Positions 56,552 through 64,000 of a stretch of DNA of 64,000 nucleotides are shown piece after piece (within the stretch, counting starts at the first letter, position 1; the number at the start of each line of letters is the position of its first letter). Origin of the DNA: Ceratotherium simum simum (taxonomy: Eukaryota > Chordata > Mammalia > Perissodactyla > Rhinocerotidae); contig NW_004454182.1 of assembly GCF_000283155.1 (NCBI RefSeq), forward strand, positions 2,559,955 to 2,623,954, given 5' to 3'. Both the position numbers and the translations under genes were made by a program. Under the pieces are notes generated by a model that worked only from the letters and a program-made list of their open reading frames with translations, was not told where the DNA came from and made no database searches.

Positions 56552-56757
56552 GGGCCGGCTCTGTGGCTTGGCGGTTAAGTGCGTGCGCTCTGATGCTGGC
56601 GGCCTGGGTTCGGATCCCGGGCGCGCCCCAAGGCACCACTTCTCCGTCCAGCGCGGGGCCGAGTCCCACGTACAGCAACTGGAAGGACGTGAACCTATGA
56701 CATACAACTATCTGCTGGGGCTTTGGGGGGAAAAAAATGAATAAATAAAAAATCTTT
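56552..56757 (+). mobile_element. ERE SINE, short form with AATAAA/TCTTT tail
   Basis: GGGCCGGCTCTGTGGCTTGG head, GGTTCGGATCCCGGGCGC, CTGCTGGGGCTTTGGGGGG, then GAATAAATAAAAAATCTTT. Exact TSD AATAACTGCA at 56542-56551 and 56758-56767. Open frames on both strands here are SINE shadows. Confidence 0.97.
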
Positions 56758-56767
56758 AATAACTGCA

Positions 56768-59639
56768 AAATGAAAAACATTGGTGATCACATACTGGCAT
56801 TCGATATCACCTGACATAAAAGCATTGTTGCAAACAAAACAAAAGATAAACAGTAGATTTAATTGCACTCTAACAAGCATGTTAGAGCCTAGAAATGTCT
56901 CAATTGTTCAAAGAGAAATTGCATAGAAAAGTATGTATCTAATTAAGACTTGAAAGCAAACTGAAAATTGACACTGTGCCAGAAAGCATCTTGTACTGGA
57001 TTCAGCTTAAAGTTATTTATGCAATTAAGGAAATAATCACTAGTGCGTTACAAAGAATGGTATTTATGTCTTCATTTCTTGTTTTACTTTAATTTTCATT
57101 TTACCAGTTATATGAACCTAGTACTAATTCCTTTTTTTTTGCTAAAGTATGCCAAGTTTTTGTTAAGCTCAAATAAGCCTAAATTCAGTGAGGATTAGAG
57201 ATGAATTTTGCTTTTTATCGCATTTTAAAATGTCAAATGCATTTTCCTCCGCAGCACTATATTAGCGTAACCATCCCTGCTACTTTTGTTGTTGTCAGTG
57301 ATGTTTAGTTGTGTTTTAGTCTTTAATACAGAGTTTGCAAGCTATATAAAATTGGAAGAAAATCAGTTGATGAAAATTACATAGGAAGAAAAACTGAGCT
57401 TGAATAGATCTCTCAAATATTTTCTCTCTTTCCCCTTACCGTTTGCTCCATTTATATTGCATTTTCAAAGGTGTGGTTTTCCCCCATGACTACTCTGAAT
57501 TACTATGTATTCTTAATGTTTTCCCTTTTTTTTTGTTTCTACCATCTTTTGAAAAGTATTTATTGTTCATTTATATTGACATTAACAAAAACACTTATTT
57601 AAAAACATATGCATGTTTTTGAAGAAAAATATTAATACGGTATTAAATTCAGAATAAGGCATATTTTCAGGACAAGGAGAATATTTTACATCATTTAGAG
57701 TATTATTTCCCTAAAATGTTGTGAACTTATGCTGCCCTCAAATACTTTCTTCCATATTTTTTCAATGATGACTCTCTATTAATAAAAATAAACATTATGA
57801 ATAAAATCAACTGATTCAATGAGATATATGCTACATTTATATCTTTATGGTAATTATAATCACGTGAACAATGCGACTGTTTTTACTTTAATGAAAATGA
57901 AAACAAATCTGCTGATGATTCTGTTACATTTTGTTACTTCGCACAACTTTAAAATAACATGGTTTTAAAATTGAGATGTGCTTTTGGTTGAAACTACACA
58001 TTTAAAATGTAATGATATCGCTCCTTTGCAGAGCATACTAATTTCAGATTTTCACAGTAAGTAGCATTATGTAGTTGTCCTTATAATATAATATAGAAGA
58101 TTGTTCTAAATTTTTTTCAATTTTATATTTATGTTTCTAAATTAAACCTTAGCTCTAGAAGCTATACTTCTAGAAGCTTCTGCTTTATAATTTTATATTT
58201 GTTTTATGAATTCCCCATAGAGAATAGCATCATTTCTTATTCCAGTGAACTGCATAAACTACTCTTAGACTAGCAAATCAAAACGCTTATATAATGATTC
58301 ATTTATGATAATGCACCAATTTGTGGAATGGTCTCCCATTGTATTTCCAAACACTATTTCTTTTGACGTATTTAATTCTCATGTGGCACTTACAGTCTTA
58401 ACCGTGCATTTAATTCCTAGATAATTGCCATCAATATTTACATGGTTGAACTTTTATCCTATTACATATTTTATAATTATTTCCATTAGATCATTTCCCA
58501 AAGGTTTACTTTTCAGGCTTATCCAGTGTTTCAATGTCATATTATTTTGCAAGGCACAGTTTTTATTATGTGATATTCAACTCTTGGCTAAACCCAGGCT
58601 AATGAGTAATGACAACCCATTAATACCATTATAAAAATTTCACCTTTACGTTTTTAAGATCTAATTATATTGTTGCCAATATTCTATTTTGCTAATTCTT
58701 ACTTATGTATGGTAATGTTTATTTTGCTACTTTTATATCTTTGTACTTCTTATCTTAAAAATGATCATAGCTACCAAATTATTTTTAATATAGCCAAATA
58801 TTTTGAAACAGTAATTATTTCATTATAAGCAAATGATCTGCTTTTCAGCATTGCTAGATAATTTCATTTTTTAAAAAAACTATAGTTTTTTTTAATTAAA
58901 GGTTAATTTTCCACCAATTTTTTACAGTGAATTACTCAAGTGTGATCTTAATTTTGTATACAGTCAAAAAAACAAATCATTAATAATCATTATGTTTGCT
59001 GTTAATGTGTCACTCAGTATTCTACAACTATTTTAAATCCCTCTCTCATTAAAATGTGAGTTCATAGATTCAACAGTGACAGAATCTGATTTCCTATCGA
59101 AATATTTCATAATATATATTGCTTGTTTCTACTAGCGCATATACCTCCTTTGCATTATTATAAGTATTTTGTGGAATGAGCTTTTTTTGACTCAGGTCAA
59201 CATCAAGTGTATCAAAGCAGCTAATATCGCACACTGTGCAAAGTGAACTGAGCGCTTCAGAGGGGATGGGTATACATGAAGTGCAACTTGACCCATCCAT
59301 TAACTAAAATATATTTATTCCACGTGACAATATGCTGCATCTTAGAACCATAAAGAAAGCATAAATACATTAAAAATTTCAACAATACATAATTATTGAA
59401 TGGCAACAATAAAATGGTACAGTGTATAAATGAAGCATAACCCCTCCTCAAAGGACTTCAAATCTACAAAGGAGTATCTATGATTTATTTTTAAAGGTTA
59501 AACTTTGGAGTGTAATAAAGAATTATAATATTCCTAATTTCCCTCTATATAATTATTCAAAAATGATAGATCACTTACAAATTTTAAAATCTACTTTAAA
59601 ATCATATCCTCTCATCTATTCAATTGTCATTGGAGGACA
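56768..59639. other. Unannotated AT-rich stretch, about 2.9 kb
   Basis: No confident repeat or gene. A tiny direct repeat of CTTCTAGAAGCT occurs near 58155-58180. Confidence 0.4.
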
Positions 59640-59810
59640 ACTCTCAGTAATATAATGTTTTATTTCTTAATTGAATATATGTATTTAAATATACATGCAC
59701 ATGTTTTATATATATATACACACATATTTTATTTATGTATATTTTAGACACATATATATTTTTCACACTCGTGTGTGTATGTGTAAAATATTTATATTTA
59801 TGTATTTTTT
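59640..59810. repeat. (TA)n/(TG)n low-complexity region
   Basis: Interspersed TATATATATACACACATA, ACACATATATA and GTGTGTGTATGTGTA runs. Confidence 0.8.
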
Positions 59811-59860
59811 AATAGAGGTAATATTTCTCTTGCAATGAAACTGCTTCTGCTTGATTTCTT

Positions 59861-60118
59861 TTTATTTTTTTGAGGAAGATTGGCCCCGAGCCAACATCTG
59901 TTCCAATCTTCCCCTTTTTTCCTTTTTATTTCTCCCCAAAGCCCCAGTAGATAGTTGTATGTCATAGTTGTACATCCTTCTAGTTGCTCTATGTGGGACG
60001 CCACCTCAGTATGTCTTGATGAGCTGTGAGTAGATCTGTGCCTAGGATCCGAACCGGCGAATCCCACGCTGCCAAAGCGGAGTGCATGAACTTCACGACG
60101 ACGCCACGAGGTCAGCCC
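59861..60118 (-). mobile_element. ERE-related SINE, antisense
   Basis: GAGGAAGATTGGCCCCGAGC, AAGCCCCAGTAGATAGTTGT, GACGCCACCTCAGTATGTCT, AGGATCCGAACCGGCGAATC, then CGACGCCACGAGGTCAGCCC. No clear TSD and some internal changes, so moderately old. Confidence 0.9.
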
Positions 60119-61195
60119 TTAATGATTGTTTTTTAGTCTCCTCTGGAAGCCTGTATATTCACTCAGAGTTGAAGAAATGGAAAATAAAATAGGATTATTA
60201 ATAGTTGATTACATCTTTTACATTTTGGCCTTTCTGATTCTTATTTAAACCACTCACAAACAAAAAGACCTAAAACAAGTAAGCTATAAAACAAATTTAT
60301 CTGTATTACTTTGTCAGTCTATTATTTTCAATATATTTTGGGGAAATTTTATTTTAGGATATGCCGGAGGCAGATTTCTAAGATGATTCATACCCTTGTA
60401 TAATCTCCTCCCCTTGAGTGTGGGAAGGACTATGACAGGCTATCACTCCAATGGTTAGATTACTTTACGTGGCAAAATTTGTAATAATTTATGCCACAAT
60501 AGAAAAAGAATACAGAATACAAAGAAAAGGAATAGAGGGATTTAGAAATATATTAGGAGATTTGTAAAATAAAAATATATTTTTAAGGAAAATAAACAGA
60601 AAAAGTTGAAGCATAAGGTACCTGGTGTCAGGTTTCCTACCTTTTGTCCTGAAGTTCCCAAGCCGAAAGTCCTATATCTTAGTGGTTGTCCACTAACCTG
60701 ATAAATCATGAAGATTTTAAGTGAAAGATTAATTTTGTACATTTATACTGTGTCATATCTATTTAGGCCATAAAATTGTTTTTATATGCACTTACCCATC
60801 TTTATTTATTATTTATATGTTTAATCTTTGTACATGACTAATACAGAAAGAATGAGTTAAATTTGGAGTATTGTCCATGATATAAGTATATTTGAATTTG
60901 TTTTTATTATATGGTCATAAGCACAGTTAAGTTTTTTTGTACCATCATAGGTAGATCCTGGCAAAAATATGATGTATAAGATAGGTTAAAACTTTAAGCA
61001 TCTAGCAGCCCTAAGATCTTGAAATTTATAAGTAGTACCAAAATATATCTGACCATAATATAGACCCTGAATACATAAAAAAAGTAAACTTTTAGGATCT
61101 TATGGTACCGCCAGTGATAGGAATTAAGAGAGTTAAGTGCTTACAGCTTCGTCATTCGTGTATCAAGTGAATGTTAATCCTATAAAAACAGGAAA
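60119..61195. other. Mostly unannotated; old repeat-like text at 60355-60480
   Basis: GGCAGATTTCTAAGATGATT (near 60369) and GTATAATCTCCTCCCCTTGA (near 60396) resemble a mammal-wide old LTR-type repeat that I cannot name with confidence. The rest shows nothing. Confidence 0.35.
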
Positions 61196-61199
61196 TAAC

Positions 61200-61612
61200 C
61201 TGTAATCGTGAATTTTCTGTGTCAACTTATTAGACTATAGTCCCCAAATTATTCAATCCAACACTATTCTAGGTGTTGCTGTGAAGATATTTTGTAGCTA
61301 TGATTAAAGTCATACTGAGTTGACTTTAAGTAAAGGAGATGATCCTAAATAATCTGAGTGGGCTTGATTCAGTCAAGTTAAAAGCTTTATGAGCAAGAAT
61401 TGAGATTTCTCTAAAAAAGAATTTGGCTATAGTCTTCAGCTGTAACTCTTGCCTGGCAGCTCCAGGCTGCCCTTCCTGACGGCCTGTCCTATAAAGTTCA
61501 ACTTGCTCAGCCAGCCAACACGATTTTGTAAACCAATTCCTTGCAATAAGTCTCTTCATAGATATATTCTGCTGGTTCTGCTTCTCTGATGGAACATTGA
61601 CTCATACAAAAC
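61200..61612 (+). mobile_element. Old LTR-like element
   Basis: Related to the element at 24473-24973 but more decayed: TTTTCTGTGTCAACTTATTA near 61212, TATTCTAGGTGTTGCTGTGA near 61265, GGTTCTGCTTCTCTGATGGA near 61573, ending ACTCATACAAAAC. The minus frame 61326-61559 is chance. Confidence 0.6.
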
Positions 61613-61919
61613 CTCTCCGCTTTGCAAACTTACAATGGCAAAGGAAACTCTCATGGATATAAAACCATTAGGTGGATATTTTTATTTGTTTTAACATCAT
61701 CAAAGGCATGACATTTAAGCAACTAAGCAAACAAAAATCCTATCAGGCAAACACATCTGCCATAGAGCAACTGAAAATTAGCAGCACCAACAATTCATTC
61801 TTGACTTTAATAAATAAAAATTAAGATAATATCTCTATATCTTTATAATAAGTGTTCAAAATAAATAGTGCTTAATAAATGTTCTATGTGTATATGATGA
61901 TTGCTGAGTTAATTTTCAG

Positions 61920-61999
61920 TTTGAATTATGCATATGCATAACTTACATGCATTTTTTACTTTGAATTATGCAGATACATGATGTGCATGCATGATATTG
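61920..61999. repeat. Imperfect 40-base tandem duplication
   Basis: TTTGAATTATGCA starts both 61920 and 61960. The units are about 70 percent alike, with shared GCATGCAT-type motifs. Confidence 0.6.
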
Positions 62000-62480
62000 T
62001 GCAACAACAACAAAAAGCTAAGAGGAGCTTCTGAGATAGTGTGTACTCTCTTCTGAGGGCAAGCTTTAAATGACATTGAAGTCATATCACCAGGATTCAA
62101 TCATTTCTGACAATCCCTTCAGCAGCAAGGATTACAGGCTGACATCTCATTATTGAAGGACTGAAACATGAATACTTTGTTCTACACTGATGACCAGGAG
62201 ATACTGAAAGCCATACAGTTATGAGGCCATATCTCTAAAGAATAAACTCTAAAAATACTATGAAGAATAATAATGGGAAAGAAATATTAATTAAAGCTAT
62301 ACAATTATATATATCATAATATTTTATATTCATTTTACTTTTTTATTAAAAAAGACTTGTGGTTATCAGTTATTAATCCTGTTTACACAATAAAATTGTG
62401 TATTTTTAGAATTTGTATTCCTCTGACTCTCAAATTTCCTAAGAATTTAAATGGCAGAAAAATCATAAAAATGAGAGAAA
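62000..62480. other. No recognised feature
   Basis: AT-rich sequence before the ERE. Confidence 0.35.
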
Positions 62481-62776
62481 GGGCCAGCCCCATGGCTTGG
62501 CGGTTGAGTGCGCGCGCTCCGCTGCTGGCAGCCGGGGTTTGGATCCTGGGCGTGCACTGACCCACTGCTTCTCCGGCCATGCTGAGGCCGCGTCCCACAT
62601 ACAGCAACTAGAAGAATGTGCAACTATGACATACAACTATCTACTGGGGCTTTGGGGAAAATAAAGGAGGAGGATTGGCAATAGATGTTAGCTCAGAGCT
62701 GGTCTTCCTCAGCAAAAAGAGGAGGATTAGCACAGATGTTAGCTCAGGGCTGGTCCTCCTCACAAAAAAAAAAAAA
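62481..62776 (+). mobile_element. ERE SINE, long form
   Basis: GGGCCAGCCCCATGGCTTGG head, GGTTTGGATCCTGGGCGTGC, CATGCTGAGGCCGCGTCCCA, CTACTGGGGCTTTGGGG, two GGAGGATTGGCA / GGAGGATTAGCA units and poly(A). TSD GAGAGAAA at 62473-62480 and 62777-62784. Confidence 0.96.
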
Positions 62777-63014
62777 GAGAGAAAGAACAGAATAAAATTT
62801 ATTTTAAAATTAAAGATTAATTGTATAATCTTTCTGGGAACTGAAAATATACTCATTCTTCTCTCCGGTTTTTTCTTATGTAATATGGAATGAAGTTGAA
62901 GATGCAGAATAATTGCATGTTCAATGAAGGGAGTAAATTTGAACACAACCTCAGAAGAAGAGTAGCAGAAGAGAGTGAAAATATTGTGGTTATTTTATAA
63001 ATAATATTTATAAG

Positions 63015-63292
63015 GTGTTACAGACTGAATGTTTACATTCCTCCCAAATTCATATGTTGAAGCCCTAACTTCCCTATGTGATGGTATTAGAAAGCGAGGT
63101 CTTTGGGAGATACTAGGTTTAGATGAGGTCATGGGGGTGGGGTCCTCAGCACGGGATTAGTGCCCTTATAAACAGACAACAGAGAGCTTGCTCTCCCTCT
63201 CTCTGCCATGTGAAGACACAAAAGGAAACAGCTATCTGCAAGCCACGGCCTCACCCAAGATACATTCTATTATAGCAGTCCAAACTAAGACA
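63015..63292 (+). mobile_element. MaLR-type LTR with internal deletion
   Basis: GTTACAGACTGAATGTTTAC near 63018, AAATTCATATGTTGAAGCCC near 63047, GATGAGGTCATGGGGGTGGG near 63122, GCCCTTATAAACAGACAACA near 63162, CCATGTGAAGACACAAAAGG near 63206, and the end GTCCAAACTAAGACAATAGG. The usual aataaatttctgttgttt block near the 3' end is missing. Confidence 0.7.
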
Positions 63293-64000
63293 ATAGGTGT
63301 TGTAAGTGTTTAAGCAAGTGCAAGGGATTTGGTACCCCAAGTGCAAGGGAAAATTAGCCTGCACCATAGGACCAATTTTAATATTTCATCCAATCTACAG
63401 CGTTGCCGTCAGTGTTGAAAAACCTCATTTGTCCAGGAATTAAGGATAAATATTCTCAATTTCATTAAATGAATTAAACTTTCAGTTATTGAAAATGTGT
63501 TTGACTATTAAAAGATAGCATTGGAAAATTACCAGCTATTGCTTTACCTTTTAACAAAGAATAAAATAATAAAACTAACATGGAACAGAGAGACACTCCC
63601 AGTCCACATAAAACCTCTGGGTGCATTTGTCCGTCATTTGCAGATCTGTTATAGAGAGTGATGGGAAAAGCTATATTTAGTTATTTTCCTCATTGATAGA
63701 TGTTAACTTGGAACAAACATTGCTCTTAAAATGGGCCACATGTATTTTCTGACTAATTAAATAAAAGTACAGAAACATTACATGTTTCTCTTAACTCCGT
63801 CTACAATTTATATAATATTTAACAACATTTTCTTAAAATTAAAACAATAATAGCAAATGAATCCCAAGAAAATAGAGTGGATAGAACTAGAAATAAGATT
63901 TGTTGGCAAAGGATTTGTGTGAAAAGGTATTATAGATTTATTATAATTTTAAAAAGTGCTAATGAATTTTCCTAATTTCACTTCCTCCAAATATTTTTAG
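63293..64000. other. No recognised feature
   Basis: AT-rich, single-copy-looking sequence up to the right edge. Confidence 0.35.

Overview
The window is mammalian nuclear DNA, AT-rich and dominated by transposable elements. Twelve tRNA-derived SINEs start with the signature GGGCCGGCCCCGTGGCTTAG or an older relative. This is the equine repetitive element (ERE) family known from Perissodactyla, so the source is most likely a horse, rhinoceros or tapir relative. The sequence does not let me choose among them. I find no protein-coding exon, tRNA, rRNA, CRISPR array or bacterial-type feature. Long AT-rich stretches between repeats look like intron or gene desert. One assembly gap of 745 N lies at 25212-25956.

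Layout. 1-1540: an antisense old LINE-1 (L1M). 3090-4865: an old MaLR (MLT1-type) element with both LTRs. 7888-11670: L1M 3' ends, a young ERE and an L2 relic. 14016-16300: L2 relics and an older ERE. 16963-17080: an isolated long hairpin. 17916-18300: a microsatellite and a palindromic block built partly from DNA 1.8 kb upstream. 18301-23250: a sense L1M with a perissodactyl-type L1 inserted in it, and that L1 itself holds a second L1 fragment and an ERE. 24174-26294: an ERE, a solo LTR and a gap-spanning L1-type insertion. 29155-33640: L1M 3' ends with two EREs, then antisense L1M. 36240-39475: L1M tail, MIRs, a small GC-rich patch and an antisense MaLR LTR. 43445-50825: MIR, L2, three antisense EREs, antisense L1M and an antisense LTR. 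52235-56757: MIR and L2 relics, a retroelement inside L2, a complete Tigger-type DNA transposon splitting a MIR, an ATC microsatellite and an ERE. 59640-63292: microsatellite, ERE, LTR, ERE and MaLR LTR.

No genes work together here. The interest lies in the insertion history: nested elements, target-site duplications (TSDs) that date events relative to each other, and a few rearrangements that simple insertion does not explain. Family names were assigned by recognising consensus sequences from memory, so subfamily labels are deliberately loose and repeat edges are approximate unless a TSD is stated. I did not find a convincing new biological system. The strongest leads are the gap-spanning retrotransposition at 25.1-26.3 kb and the palindromic rearrangement at 18.0-18.3 kb.
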